From: Dysidea avara
Taxonomy: Eukaryota > Porifera > Demospongiae > Dictyoceratida > Dysideidae
NCBI RefSeq assembly: GCF_963678975.1
Contig: NC_089279.1
Span: 30,716,660-30,780,659, forward strand
Direction: 5' to 3'
Length of the DNA: 64,000 bases
Part shown: one piece after another, positions 26,437 through 38,039 of the stretch
Layout of the letters: each line of letters opens with the position of its first letter
Position numbering within the stretch: position 1 is the stretch's first letter
The notes under the pieces: model-generated
The model's input: only the letters and a program-made list of their open reading frames with translations
What the model was told of the DNA's origin: nothing
Database searches by the model: none
Made by a program: the position numbers and the translations under genes

Positions 26437-27274
26437 TGTACACACAAGTACATACATGGTCTTATGAAATACACACATGAATGACTTAAAATAGCAACTT
26501 AGTTCAAGAAGTCTCGAAACATCTATAATGTAAATGCGATTCAATATTTGATACAGGTTACTGAGAAATTATACCTTATGTGTAGGAGTCCATGGTAGGG
26601 ATCATGTATCACTTACAGTGTATATAGCTAAAACAAGCCATACTTATACTCTCTCAACAGATATATATATTGTAAAAAATGCATAAATGCCAAGTTCGTG
26701 ATCAGTAATGTAACAAAAACCGTAAACAAGTTTTGTTTGTTTAACACTTACTTAGCATTACAAAAATGCTTCCAATTGCACTTCTTTGGAGTACAAAAAC
26801 ACTGCAATTCATGGGAGTATACTCTTCAACAGGTGTAGGATGTCACTGTCACAAATACATCCTACATACCTCTGCCTGGAGCTAGTGAAGTTAACTGCAT
26901 GCTATACAGAATGAAATACATATGCATAACCTATACATAGACTACATGTTGCATACACACGCACACACACATATATACATACATACATAAGTATGTACGT
27001 ACGTATGTACGTACGTATGTATGTGCATACATACATGTGTAGATAAATGATAGCACCACACAACTCTTACACTCACAGTCTGACTCTCCATCATTTTAAA
27101 AATTGAAAGCTTTGTCAACTATATCATTAAGGTAGTGTCTACAATTAAAATGCTGGTTAATAGTAAGTCCGAGAATAGCTATGTAAGTCTATCAAAACTG
27201 TTAAAGTAATCGATTGGAACAGTATTGATAATCCCTTCCTGCTCTGAGAATTAATTGCACTACTATAAACTGTC
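26437..27274. other. Noncoding, with a palindromic tetranucleotide tract
   Basis: No gene. At about 26966-27036 a mixed (ACAT)n/(GTAC)n/(GTAT)n tract is itself palindromic (ATACATACATAAGTATGTAC...GTATGTATGTGCATAC) and could form a cruciform. Confidence 0.6.
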
Positions 27275-28162
27275 AAAACTTTACAGTGTAGCATACATGT
27301 ACATTGGCAGACAAAGTGCATGTCGAATATAATTGTATGTAGTTATAGATCACACTAATGGAATACTGGCATCTTGTTCCAGTTCCCAATTGTTGATTGC
27401 CACATCCTTTTCACAGCTTGGTTGTTTTGGATCTCAATGAAAAAGGTTTATGGTGATTTTTTTATGCGATATGACCTCATTGTTTAGAACAAACAACATA
27501 AGCACAGTAATGTGTGCACAATATATAAACAACATAAAAGTCATTAATGGCAGCAGAGACATTTCAACATGGAGCGCCATCCTGTGGCATGACCCTGTAG
27601 CAAATAATGTGGCTACTTATTAGCTAATCATTTCCAACTATAGAGACTATTATTACAACTGAGATCATGCATTCTTGAAGAGTTCATGCCAAGCTGTGAA
27701 AAAGGATGCGGCAATCAACAATATTGGGAACTGGAACAGGATGCCAGTATTCCATCTGTGTAATCTATAGCTACATACAATCTGTCACTTTGTACAACAT
27801 GCACTTTGTCTGCCAATGTACATGTATATTACCAAGAGTAAATAATGGAAGAGAGAGTATCCAACTGCCATATACTGCATCAAAAATGAGCACATCAAGT
27901 AGAGAAGCCATCCTGTAGTGCTGTCAAAGTAAGTGTTGAATGAAGTAATAAACACCTGCTAGCTCAGACTGTTTGACTTCAAATCATGCCTGAGGACTTC
28001 AAACAGACTGACCTAGCAGGTGTTTATTACTTCATTCAACACTGTCTTTGAAAGCACTACAGGATGGCTTCTCTACTTGATGTGCTCATTTTTGATGCAG
28101 TATATGGCAGTTGGATACTCTCTCTTCCATTATTTACTCTTGATATTACACTGTAAAGTTTT
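27275..28162. mobile_element. 0.9-kb fold-back element
   Basis: Outer ends are AAAACTTTACAGTGTAGCAT (27275) and TATTACACTGTAAAGTTTT (to 28162). The segment 27295-27440 is repeated inverted at 27690-27825 (tggcagacaaagtgcatg ... ccaagctgtgaaaaaggatg). Then 27826-28145 is a second palindrome of ~150-bp arms centred near 27985. The AAGCTGTGAAAAAGGATGCG segment is related to the arms of the 322-bp palindromes at 10467 and 17913. No coding capacity; the target duplication was not resolved. Confidence 0.75.
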
Positions 28163-28235
28163 TTTTATAAATAAATAAACAACAGGCTAATTTGAAAATT
28201 TTATCAATTCATTGACAGTAATGTTCCTATCATTG

Positions 28236-28490
28236 TTATTGCCCCACCCCCCAAGGTAGGTTGGGGGAATACAGGGGAATTAACAAAGTCTAGTGTCAAA
28301 TTCCCCAGAACTGGGGCTAAGAAGCTTGTCAAAACCCCACTACGTATGTCCCCACCTCGAAAGAGGGGTTTCTATAGGTGATTTGATAAAATAATTTTTG
28401 GTTCAGTATTAACTGCCGTTGTCAAATGTCCCATGTCAAATCCCCAGTAGGTGTATGGGGATCCCGGGGGTGGGGCTTGACATTGATAGG
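28236..28490. repeat. Candidate small element with C-rich inverted ends
   Basis: Left TTGCCCCACCCCCCAAGG and right GGGGGTGGGGCTTGAC are inverted, and internal phrases (gtcaaattcccc, gtcaaatccccag) recur. It may be a decayed MITE. There is no target duplication that I trust. Confidence 0.35.
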
Positions 28491-28780
28491 TGCATAATTG
28501 TCAATGATTTTGCAATAGTAATTTAATTGTTGAACATTGCTACTAGTCTATCCGTTTCTGAACCCTGGGCATGCTGTAGGTTCTGTGTAGGTTCTTTTCT
28601 GTAGGTTATACTTCATTTTTCAAAGTCTATCCGTTTCTTGGCTAGCACGTGTACCCTTTGGTATCAAATGTTTGATGCTACACGGTGGTTTGCTCTCTCG
28701 ATAATCTATGGTTTGATGCTGGCTGCTTTTGTGTGTTATTGTGTAAGCTCGCGTGATCTAAAGTGTGGCAAAATCGATGG

Positions 28781-28996
28781 ATAAACCGGAATCGAAACGG
28801 GAAACGAAACGAAATCAGCCTACAGTCTAGTGGAGGACAATACACTATAATGCACGCACTTTAATTGATACCTGTTTATGCATCCAGCAAGACTCCAGGT
28901 GACAGATTTCTCTGCAAGGCGCTTATCGATATCAAACGCCTGCTCCTATCCGAAGGGTCTGGGGACTCTACAATAGAAAAGTTCTGTGCTTGGGTA
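28781..28996 (-). repeat. Inverted copy of the F-box gene upstream region
   Basis: About 215 bp that, read on the minus strand, matches 47484-47707 directly upstream of the F-box gene. Shared blocks include CCCAAGCACAGAACTTTTCT, AGGAGCAGGCGTTTGATATC, GCGCCTTGCAGAGAAATCTG, GTCCTCCACTAGACTGTAGG and GATTTCGTTTCG. No F-box open frame follows it on the minus strand, so the gene part is absent here. A short frame (ending ...LISISALQRNL) stays open in both copies despite a 9-bp length difference. Confidence 0.8.
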
Positions 28997-29050
28997 TAGA
29001 CCTTATTCACTGAATTAATTTCGTAGCGCTTATAACCCGTTGCGAAGGAG

Positions 29051-31567
29051 TTGTCCGCCAATGTTCACCATTTGCAGTACCTAAACCATGGTAACAGTGA
29101 CTCACTAAACTTTGACCACTTGTGCTCCTTGTTAACACAAGCTGTTGATACTGGTGTGTCTCATCTACTTATTGTCGGTGATTTTAACATGCCCTACATA
29201 AACTGGACATCTCTAACTGTCACACCTGCTAATACTCACAATGAGTCTTTTCTAAGCCTATTGGATGACCTATATCTTATCCAACATGTCACATTTCCCA
29301 CTAGATTTAGAAGCAACCAAGTGCCTTCCTTGCTGGACCTTATATTAACCAACGATGAAAATACAGTGTCTAGTATGACCTCTTTATCGCCACTTGGAAA
29401 AAGTGATCATATTGTTATAGAGTTTGTCTTTTTGTGTTATTGCACAGTGGAATGCCATAGTGTATCTAAATACCTATATAACCGTGGAGATTATGTATCA
29501 ATTACTAGAGATTTATTGAACACCAACTGGGAAGTACTCTTTGAAGGACTCAATACTGAGAAAATGTGGCTACTTTTCCACTCTAAACTGTTATTTCTTA
29601 TTGACAAATATGTTCCTACTCAAACGTTTGAATCTAATTCTAAACCTAAGTGGCTAAATTCTTCTACTCTTAAAGCAATTAAACAGAAACATAAAGCATG
29701 GAACACCTATAAAGCCACTCACCATCATGTCGATTATCTTTCCTACACCACAAAGAGAAACATTGCCACTGCTACTGTTAAAAGGGCTAAATCCAATTTT
29801 GAACTTAAGCTTGTTGATAGTGTCAAAGAAAATCCATCTGTGTTCTGGAAATATGTTAGAGAGAATGCAAAAGTGCGCTGTGATATCATGTCCTTAAGGA
29901 AAGGGGATGGATCATTCACCTGTTCTGATCGTGAAACAGCTCAATGTTTAAATGATTTTTTCTCTAGTGTATTTACTATTGAGCCAGAAGCAGATCTGCC
30001 ATCTTTACCAGATAAATCTATGGGCCACCACTTAGGCAATATTACCATCACACACTGTGATATATTAACTGAACTCAACCGGCTTAAGCCAAATAAATCT
30101 TGTGGCCCAGACAACTGTCACCCACGTGTGTTGAAAGAAATCAAAGATGGACTTATTTTACCCCTCTATCTCCTATTTAATAAATCGTTACAGGAGTCCT
30201 CTTTGCCTTCATGCTGGAAACTAGCAACAGTCACTGCCATTCATAAGAAAGGTGATACAAATCTTCCTAGCAATTATCGCCCAATCAGCCTTACTTCAAT
30301 ATTTTGCAGAATGCTTGAGTCAATTATTAAAAATAGGATAATGTCTTACTTCCAAGCAAATGACTTTTTTTGCAATGAGCAACATGGGTTTCGTAGCAGG
30401 AGATCTTGTGAGACGCAGCTATTGACTGTTATGGAACACTGGACTAGGTGTATCGATGATGGAACTAGTGTTGATGTTGTGTACCTAGATTTCCAAAAAG
30501 CTTTTGATAAGGTTCCTCACAGACGTTTGCTGACTAAGTTAGAAGCATATGGTGTTAATGGCTCGATACTTCATTGGATTAAAGCTTTTTTATCAAACAG
30601 GAAGCAACGAGTAGTTGTTCGTGGAGCACTCTCTGAGTGGTCTACTGTCACTAGTGGTGTCCCGCAGGGTAGTGTGCTTGGTCCCATCTTATTTATTATA
30701 TATATCAACGACCTACCTGACTGTATACAGAGCTATTTGGGTATCTTTGCTGACGACACAAAACTTTATTGCCCCATCTGCTCATCTGAAGATTCCTCCA
30801 TTCTGCAAGAAGACATTGATGCCACTTTGCAATGGTGTGACACATGGCTATCCTTCCTTAACCTTCCTAAATGTCACTACAGCACAATTGGACATTCATC
30901 AAACACAGAGTATTATTTCTCATCCGAAAATGAAGCAAATATGATCTCCATGGTTGTGGAGGAAAAAGATCTGGGTGTAGTATTTGATAAAGATTTGAAG
31001 TTTACATCTCATGTTAATCAAATTGTAATGAAAGCTAACAGGGTATTGGGAATTATTAAACGTACCTTTGCCTCCAGGGATGCCAACACAATAAGATTAT
31101 TATACGTTACTCTTGTTAGCCCAATTTTGGACTATGCGTCAACTGTCTGGAACTCTCATCTTATGAAAAACATTCGTAAATTAGAAGCAGTTCAAAGAAG
31201 AGCCACAAAACTTATACCCTCCTTCTATAATTTGACATACTCTGAAAGACTCCAAGAACTTAATCTACCCAGCTTACTTTACCGTCGAACCAGAATGGAT
31301 CTGATTATGACTTACAAAATCCTGAACAATTTAGTATCTGTGGACAAAGACTATTTTTTTACTGTTAATACCAACCCCACCCGATCAAATGGACTCAAAC
31401 TTTACAAAAATCGCTTTAACACTGCTATTAGAGGTCATAGTTTTTCACAGAGAATCGTCAATGATTGGAACACCTTACCCCACGAAATTGTATCTGCACC
31501 TAATGTACTGATCTTTAAGACTAAAGTAGATGTATTTTTATATGACCGCCGGTTTGATTTTATTTAG
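29051..31567 (+). CDS. LINE ORF2: endonuclease (partial) and reverse transcriptase
   Basis: An 838-codon open frame of a non-LTR retrotransposon. It keeps only the C-terminal part of an APE-type endonuclease (GDFNMPYINW near residue 43, then GKSDHIVIEF). A full RT follows: KKGDTNLPSNYRPISL (~400), QHGFRSRRSCETQL, DFQKAFDKVPH, GVPQGSVLGP, the catalytic FADD (~566, where YADD is usual), LGVVFDKDLKF and a terminal FNTAIRGHSFSQRIVNDWN. The overall pattern suggests a CR1/jockey-like lineage. The N-terminal endonuclease catalytic region is missing and the frame joins genomic sequence near 29090, so this is a 5'-truncated insertion despite its long open frame. The 3' end is an (AAT)n run to about 31652. 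AACAGTGAC before and AACGTGAC after may be the target duplication. The stated start is only the first in-frame codon, not a real start. Confidence 0.9.
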   Translation: MSANVHHLQYLNHGNSDSLNFDHLCSLLTQAVDTGVSHLLIVGDFNMPYINWTSLTVTPANTHNESFLSLLDDLYLIQHVTFPTRFRSNQVPSLLDLILTNDENTVSSMTSLSPLGKSDHIVIEFVFLCYCTVECHSVSKYLYNRGDYVSITRDLLNTNWEVLFEGLNTEKMWLLFHSKLLFLIDKYVPTQTFESNSKPKWLNSSTLKAIKQKHKAWNTYKATHHHVDYLSYTTKRNIATATVKRAKSNFELKLVDSVKENPSVFWKYVRENAKVRCDIMSLRKGDGSFTCSDRETAQCLNDFFSSVFTIEPEADLPSLPDKSMGHHLGNITITHCDILTELNRLKPNKSCGPDNCHPRVLKEIKDGLILPLYLLFNKSLQESSLPSCWKLATVTAIHKKGDTNLPSNYRPISLTSIFCRMLESIIKNRIMSYFQANDFFCNEQHGFRSRRSCETQLLTVMEHWTRCIDDGTSVDVVYLDFQKAFDKVPHRRLLTKLEAYGVNGSILHWIKAFLSNRKQRVVVRGALSEWSTVTSGVPQGSVLGPILFIIYINDLPDCIQSYLGIFADDTKLYCPICSSEDSSILQEDIDATLQWCDTWLSFLNLPKCHYSTIGHSSNTEYYFSSENEANMISMVVEEKDLGVVFDKDLKFTSHVNQIVMKANRVLGIIKRTFASRDANTIRLLYVTLVSPILDYASTVWNSHLMKNIRKLEAVQRRATKLIPSFYNLTYSERLQELNLPSLLYRRTRMDLIMTYKILNNLVSVDKDYFFTVNTNPTRSNGLKLYKNRFNTAIRGHSFSQRIVNDWNTLPHEIVSAPNVLIFKTKVDVFLYDRRFDFI

Positions 31568-31653
31568 ATGTATTGAGATTGGTTTTTATAAGACTTTGTC
31601 TTCCTTGTACCAATTAACAAATAATTACATAACCAAGTAATAATAATAATAAG

Positions 31654-32389
31654 AACGTGACGTCATAAATAATTAATTAATTAATTAATTAATGTCCAGA
31701 CGAAACTGCGTAGTGCACACAAGAACACTCACCGGAATTGAGTTAGACGAAACCCGAACGTCAAATTGAAGTGAGCGTTTTTTCTCCGGTGCCTTCGTTA
31801 AGCAGGACACTTTTCTAAATAGTGCCTTTCTTCTACCAGTAACTCGTTAGTTACCACCCGTAAAACTTGTTAGCGTGCCCCAGTAACTAGTAAGGCCGGT
31901 TTGTAGCTCATAGCAACCAATTTAAATGCGCTGCGCCGCCTGCGCGTTAAACCAGGACCTTGTCTCCTATGAGGGAAAGAACTATTATTGGTGGAAACAA
32001 CGATGTTTTCTTACTTGGAGGTTAGTTCTGTGTAATGTACTCCAACTATTACTTTACTGCAGATAGTTTTTAGGGTATTCCATTTGAGTATTAAAATGCG
32101 CAAAAGCATTAGAATACACTTACGAGATTTTAGCCTATAGTCAGTAGAGGCATAGATAATAGACACCCTATATGTAGGGGTGTCTATTATCTTTGGTAGA
32201 GGCAAGTCTTATTATTGGACCATATTTACAAGTCTGTGCTATTGTCCACTGATACTACGCTGTGTGGTCTGTTATTTAGTGACTAGTCCATAAGTGGCGA
32301 CTTACTATTTATTGCTACTGTACAAGCATTGTTTAGCTAAAAGGTAGCAAAACAAAATTTCTATGGTAAAAGACTCTGTTTACTGTGCT
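31654..32389. promoter_or_regulatory. Promoter-like GC-richer stretch with CRE
   Basis: A perfect CRE/ATF palindrome TGACGTCA lies at 31658-31665, next to a (TTAA)n run (31670-31694). Sequence to ~32020 is richer in CpG than its surroundings. An ATG at 32003 opens six codons before a plausible donor (GAG|GTTAGT at 32021). This could be an orphaned promoter and first exon, but nothing downstream could be connected to it. A small hairpin ATAATAGACACCC...GGGTGTCTATTAT lies at about 32157-32190. Confidence 0.25.
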
Positions 32390-33770
32390 CAGGATTGAGT
32401 AAGGGGCACCAAGAAATAGTTTATTATAGGGCAGTTGTTCTCATAAGACTTGTTTGTGTTTCATGTTCTGTAGACATGTCAGTACTGTGCATATTGTACA
32501 CTAATGATGCAGTCACATGTGTCATAAGATAAATAATATGCTTTGAACATTTGCTTTTACCATACCTTTGCAGCACTGGATGTGCAACTATTGTACATAA
32601 CATGGCTTATAGTTATTTATAGCAATCAAACCAAGCACTGTAATACTGTTAACACTGAGTAATAATGATTACAATAGCAGTGCAAATGTAAGCTATTCAA
32701 TTTGTGGATGGTAGCAGTGTTAGTGGAGTATGTACTAAGATTCTGTCTTATAACAGTGCTGCCTGTTCACGTCTCGAAACTATCCCAAAGATTCACTTGC
32801 AAACAACTATAAACTTGTTACTAACTACTCACGTAACACTGGTCTATATATCGCATACATACAGTATGCTATAGGATACTAATATAGTTATGTTCTGGTT
32901 AAATGTCTCTTGTTGCATATAGCTTGTAATGTATGACTGTACAGTGCGTATGTATGATAACTTACAATATGTGACTGTCTCAGCGAAAACCTGTCTAGTT
33001 TACACAAGCATGTGCATTGAGAAAATTGAAACTTAAAAAAATATTTTTCGTTACATTATGCATGCTACAAGAAAAATATGCAAGTTTTTATCGGGCCAGT
33101 ACACGAAGAAGGAAAATTTAAATCGATAAACTATACACCATCTTACTCATGGAGAGTTCAAAAACCTTTGTTTCATTTCTGTAGCCCCAATGGTTTGCGT
33201 GTCACGTGAGTTTGTTTACGAAGCGGTAGACACAAACAAAATTATTGCTATTCTTCAACAAAGCCGCCTTCATATGCCTACACAAAAATGAATGCAAGGC
33301 TAAAACTATATCTTGGTTGATCTGCCAATCCATGATGAACATTGTAAGCCAAATTTCAACTTTGTAGACTAATCCAAACGGAAGTTATGGCTATGAATGC
33401 AAGCGCCTGTAGTTTATTTTTAGTAGTCACTGTACAAATCGATTTCCTTGTTCTTCCTACTTTCTAGCACTGTAATTCCAAAACTACTCACCACAGAAAG
33501 CTGAAACTTTGGTGAATCATTCCTTGGACAATGCAGATAATGCTGAGAAATTAAAAGGATATTTAGAGGTTGTGCGAACTAGATGGGTTTTCGCTGAGAT
33601 GGTCACATATGTGACTATTGTATATACATTCAGTGAAATCAAGTAATGGATAACTCTCAATCTTTCTTTAATATTGCTGCTTCTGTGTTGTGTTGGCTGG
33701 TCCATCTGTAATTCTATAATTTTTATAGCATACTGTAGCATTGTTACAAAGTTGTACTGAGAATAAAGTA
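32390..33770. repeat. Tandem duplication, copy 1 (noncoding)
   Basis: Parallel to 34809-35660. Shared phrases in the same order: GCAGTTGTTCT...AAGACTTGTT, ACATGTCAGTACT, CTTTGAACAT, ATTACAATAGCAGTGC, TACTAAGATTCTGTC, GTGTTGGCTGGTCCATCTGT and AAGTTGTACTGAG. Copy 1 is interrupted by the element at 32970-33607, which copy 2 lacks. No coding potential in either copy. Confidence 0.75.
32970..33607. mobile_element. 638-bp TA-target element (MITE), with empty site nearby
   Basis: TIRs of ~37 bp begin TGTGACTGTCTCAGCGAAAA on the left; the right inverted end begins TGTGACCATCTCAGCGAAAA, and identity continues through YRTCTAGTTYRCACAA. It is flanked by TA on both sides (32968-32969 and 33608-33609). 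Removing the element and one TA gives cttacaaTAtgtgactattg, which matches the uninterrupted paralogous site near 35505 (cttacaatgtgtgactgttg). This fits a Tc1/mariner-like nonautonomous element. No transposase frame. Confidence 0.85.
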
Positions 33771-34808
33771 GATGGGGTTGATGATGGTCCTATTCAGTGT
33801 CACACATGGTAATGGGGACATTAGCTTTATATAAGTTGACCATATAATATTATTATGTATGTACACTGTGCAGGGTTGACGCTTGTTATCTGTATAGTAG
33901 TGTTGTAAACTGGTATGGAAAAACTGATTATAACTGGTATTGTCTTTTGCCCACTCACTTGGTAAACTTCTGCTGACAAGTGATAATGTCATAGCATAAC
34001 CTCAAAGCATGTGTAAATGTCGTGTAACAACAAAATAAAATTTAGGAAATTTGTAGTTGGCAAAATTTTAATTTGGCGACATACGCACTATTTAATTTTT
34101 ATTAAATTTACTGATAAATTGGCACTACACTGTTGCACATGTTGTAGGCTGACAGAAGGATGAATTTGTATCTTGAACGTTTCTTGTGCTGAAATGTCTG
34201 CCTTGTAAATTTAGTGCTCAGTCACAGTAGGCTGTCCACTGATAGCTTTCACAGGGTTAGATCATCCGATGCGTGATCAAATATCTGAGTCTGACCTGGA
34301 TTGGATCACGTGTGCAATGGATCAATTAGTTCACGTTGAAGTGTTTTAACCTAGTCCTGCCACAACCTAGTTTTTTTGTGAGCCACAACTACTTATCATG
34401 ATCATGTATCTAAGTAATACAGTAAACCTTTGATTTCTTTAGGATGTCATGTCAAGTTACATATACAGTGTTAAGGAGTGTTGACAATGTCATCAGTGGA
34501 CTGTTTATTGAAGCCAATCTACAAGGGTCATTGAAACTTACTACTGAGTAGAGACCTGACCAACTAACACATTGCAAGTGACTATAGGTATCGCATCATA
34601 ACTTGGAGATATGCATTTGTACAGGCTATACCGAAGTAGGACACTCTCCTCTCTTTTTATATTATGAACTCTCGCTAGTGGGCTTGGCTCCATGTAAGCT
34701 TACAGACAGCATCAAACATAAGATTCATGCAGACTGTAATACTCTAATTGATAAATGAGCACAAGCAGAGTCTTATAATTAGAGCGAATTTGCTAGTTAG
34801 TGCATAGA

Positions 34809-35660
34809 ATCACTGATATGAGCAGTTGTTCTTATAGATAAGACTTGTTCGTGTTTTATGTATACAGCTTCCCTAGACATATCAGTACTATCCATTTGGT
34901 GCATATAGACACACATGTCAGAGAATAATAGTATAGCTTTGAGCATCTTATTTAAAGATCACTTTCACCATACCTTGCAGCAGTTTGGATGAGTGACTAC
35001 TGGTTAAGACAAATCTATTGTAGGTACACTTCTGTACACCTCGTAGAATGAAATTTGTGTGTATATACATGGCTTATAGCAACTGTAGCAATTAAACCAA
35101 GCACTTTATAATTAAATCAGAATACTGATGACTACAATAGCAGTGCTAATATAAATGTAATGAGCTAGTCATTTTGGGAGTGGGTAGCCATGTTAGTAGT
35201 GTGCATACTAAGATTCTGTCATATAAACCATTGGCATATAGCTTATAATGTATGCGAACAGTATAGATCCTTGCTAATCCAAACTCCAATAATATGAACA
35301 CTTGCTAATCCCAACAGTAGAAATGACTGTTCTATTAGGGTATTTTGTGAACAAGTGTTTGTTCTATTAGAGTATTTGAATAGGGTTCTGTATATAGCCA
35401 TTATTCTGAACAATTTCACTACATTGAGAACAGAGCTGTTCAGATTATTGAGGATCCACTGTTTAATAAATTGGTATAATATCCATTTTATTGTATTATT
35501 AGCTTACAATGTGTGACTGTTGTGCACACGTACAATGAAATTAAGTGATGGATAACTCTTAATCATTCTATGATAGTTCTTCTCTGTGTTGGCTGGTCCA
35601 TCTGTTGCCCTATAATTTTGATAGCATACTTTAACATTGTTAGGAAGTTGTACTGAGCTT
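34809..35660. repeat. Tandem duplication, copy 2 (noncoding)
   Basis: The diverged second copy of 32390-33770 without the 638-bp insertion; it supplies the empty site for that element. It contains extra sequence near 35280-35460, including a pair of dispersed motifs (35323-35379). Confidence 0.7.
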
Positions 35661-35810
35661 TCATGTCTTTGTATTGGTTGGTACTGGTGACATCAGCTTT
35701 ATAATATTACCATGTATTTTGTGTATGTATACTGTGCACATGGCTTTCCCCTTGTTATCATTTAAACTGGAAAGTTAAAACCCATTGATTTATCAGAATT
35801 CCATTCAAAT

Positions 35811-36002
35811 GCTCTAATAGAACATACACACTTAAACAAAATAATCTAATAGAACTGTCACTTTAGTTTGAATAATAGAGCATTTGTGTATCGATAGCTG
35901 AACATTAAAGGGACCACTGTACTAGGGTATGTGTGACCTATTAGAGTATTTTGTTATTACATGAACATTGTATTATAGTAAGTGTATGTTCTATTAGAGT
36001 AG
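35811..36002. repeat. Cluster of dispersed CTCTAATAGAG-type motifs
   Basis: Four motif copies in both orientations: GCTCTAATAGAACATAC, AATCTAATAGAACTGTCAC, CCTATTAGAGTATTTTG and GTTCTATTAGAGTAGTTG. A (TAA)n tract follows at 36205-36233. Nothing else is recognisable around it. Confidence 0.6.
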
Positions 36003-36239
36003 TTGAACGTAACTCTATTATAAACAAATGGGCTTCATTTATTTGAACAAATGCACTTAACTGAACACTTTTAAGATTGAATTGAAACAGATGTTCAGAT
36101 AGTGGAGGTCCTACAATACTTATTATACATCACAGTTAGACAAAGCAAATACAAATTGTTTTACACGTTAACAAATTTACTTGGTTATGTGTGACCCGGT
36201 CCTAGTAATAATAATAATAATAATAATAATAATAGTAAC

Positions 36240-36450
36240 ATCACAATTCTCCGCCAAATTCGCCATTTGCAGTACCATAACTATGGCAACATGATAGCAA
36301 CGGTCGTGCTCACCCAGTTTTAGAACTCAAAATGGCGTCCGAAACACTATCGTCATGGTAAATGTGAACCCTTGTATGGCTTCGCGTGACATCAGAGGGT
36401 GCTTGCTGTTCTAAATGAATAAGGTCTATATACGTAGGTGAGCGTTGATT
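36240..36450 (+). promoter_or_regulatory. Possible promoter and first exon
   Basis: A 40-bp phrase (ccatttgcagtacc, actatggcaaca) is shared with 29061-29092 next to the inverted F-box upstream copy. AAAATGGCGTCC at about 36331 matches a YY1-type initiator with embedded ATG; eight codons (MASETLSS) follow before a possible donor (ATG|GTAAAT). No downstream exon was found. Weak evidence. Confidence 0.25.
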
Positions 36451-36454
36451 GTCC

Positions 36455-36705
36455 TGTAACGATATATTTGGACCCCCCCAAAAAGTGGACCCCCGGTCCA
36501 CTTTTACTTGAAATATTTGGACCCCTCTGAAATATTTTATCCCCCTACGAAATTTATCATTAACGCCATTTGCACACATTCAAAGGGGGGTCCAGATATT
36601 TCAGCTGAAATAATCGATCCCCCTCCCCCAGTCTATATTATCTTTGCCCTTACCTGTTGCATTCAGCTAACCACCCCAGTTTCTGGAAACTTAGTGACAA
36701 GTGTA
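36455..36705. repeat. GGGGTCC-family repeat, isolated copy
   Basis: It shares with 40189-47280 the phrases GGACCCCTCTGAAATATT, CCATTTGCACACATTCAAAG, GGGGTCCAGATATTTCAG and GCATTCAGCTAACCACCC. The internal GGACCCCCGGTCCACTTTT is self-complementary. Noncoding. Confidence 0.7.
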
Positions 36706-38039
36706 AAGTGTCTAACTAGCTACTGTATGCCTATATACTATTATTTTCTCTTATGGGCTTCCTCTGCTGACACTTGCTGTCAGTTTTCAACATTGATCCT
36801 TGCAATGTGATGTAAAGTAGCTACGTATTGTGTAATTCCACCTGCCTTACTACAGCAAATGTTTTAAATGATCGTCCCCCATCTCTTAAAGTCACACTTA
36901 CCATCACAATAAGGTGCTGCATGTTAATTTTTAGTATTATGCAGACCTACAAAACTATATACTGAGCTAGCTATACTGAAGCACCTTATAAATTAGACTA
37001 TAAGCAGCAATTCCAATATCCATATATACTAACAACATGCTATCACCCAGATATTATTTAGTTCACTACTATGAAAATGTGATTTTAGAATTGACTTGCC
37101 CTAGCTCTGGACTTTGTACATGAACATCATATAAAATCAGCCCTTTCCAGAAACAATCCAAACTTAAAGTAGAGTACCTTCAATTGCTGCAGAGATTTAA
37201 AAGTAGTTATATTAAGTTACTATGAGACATGTACAATTGAAATTACAGTACTTAGCCACTACCAGTAAATGAGTCTCTGTGTACAATCTGTTGAATTAAC
37301 GGCATCTTCCACGCAATTTGTCAGGAAGATGTCGAATAATGCTGCCTTGTATGTAATAGATTTCATCTTCAGAAAGAATTTTCTTAGTTCAACCCAGCAT
37401 GCAAGGAGTGGGTGGACTCAGCCAAACATACTTATTATAATAACTGTATTTTACTAATGTAGTTAAATCTTGCTATTGTAACCACACAATGTCCACACAG
37501 GTCATTTATACATATGTTACAGTCTTGTTTGGTCACATGCAATCAACCTGACATTTAATATTTTTGTACACATTCAGCATCAATGATGGCATCATTACCA
37601 ATGATGATTTCATCTCTTATATGTGCTGTGGAGTGTGGAGAAAAAATAGCTAATTTCTTTTGAAATGTTTTGTTTACCCCTTCATTGACTGTATAGGCCG
37701 GGAATTTCACTTTAACTATTTAATCCTCTTTTAAAGGTAAGGTTGTGCTGCAAGGATAGCTAGTTTATTTGAAATAGTATTATTTAGAGTGTGCTATAAA
37801 GATAGAACAAAAGTGTTATTAGCAGCATGCAATAATGCAAATATGAGTAATATGGGGCCCAAGGGATTAATAATTAGTTGGTTGGTACTGGGTGTATTAG
37901 GGCAACCAAAAGGATATTATTTGACAAGAGTGGGTGAGTGATTTATAAACAACATATTTGATATCATTTACACCCACCCTCCCAGTTTGTTAATTAGTCC
38001 ATCACTTCTTTTCTACTAGCTACAAAGTACACATGACTA
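36706..38039. other. Noncoding
   Basis: No recognisable gene or repeat. The short open frames lack motifs. Confidence 0.5.
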
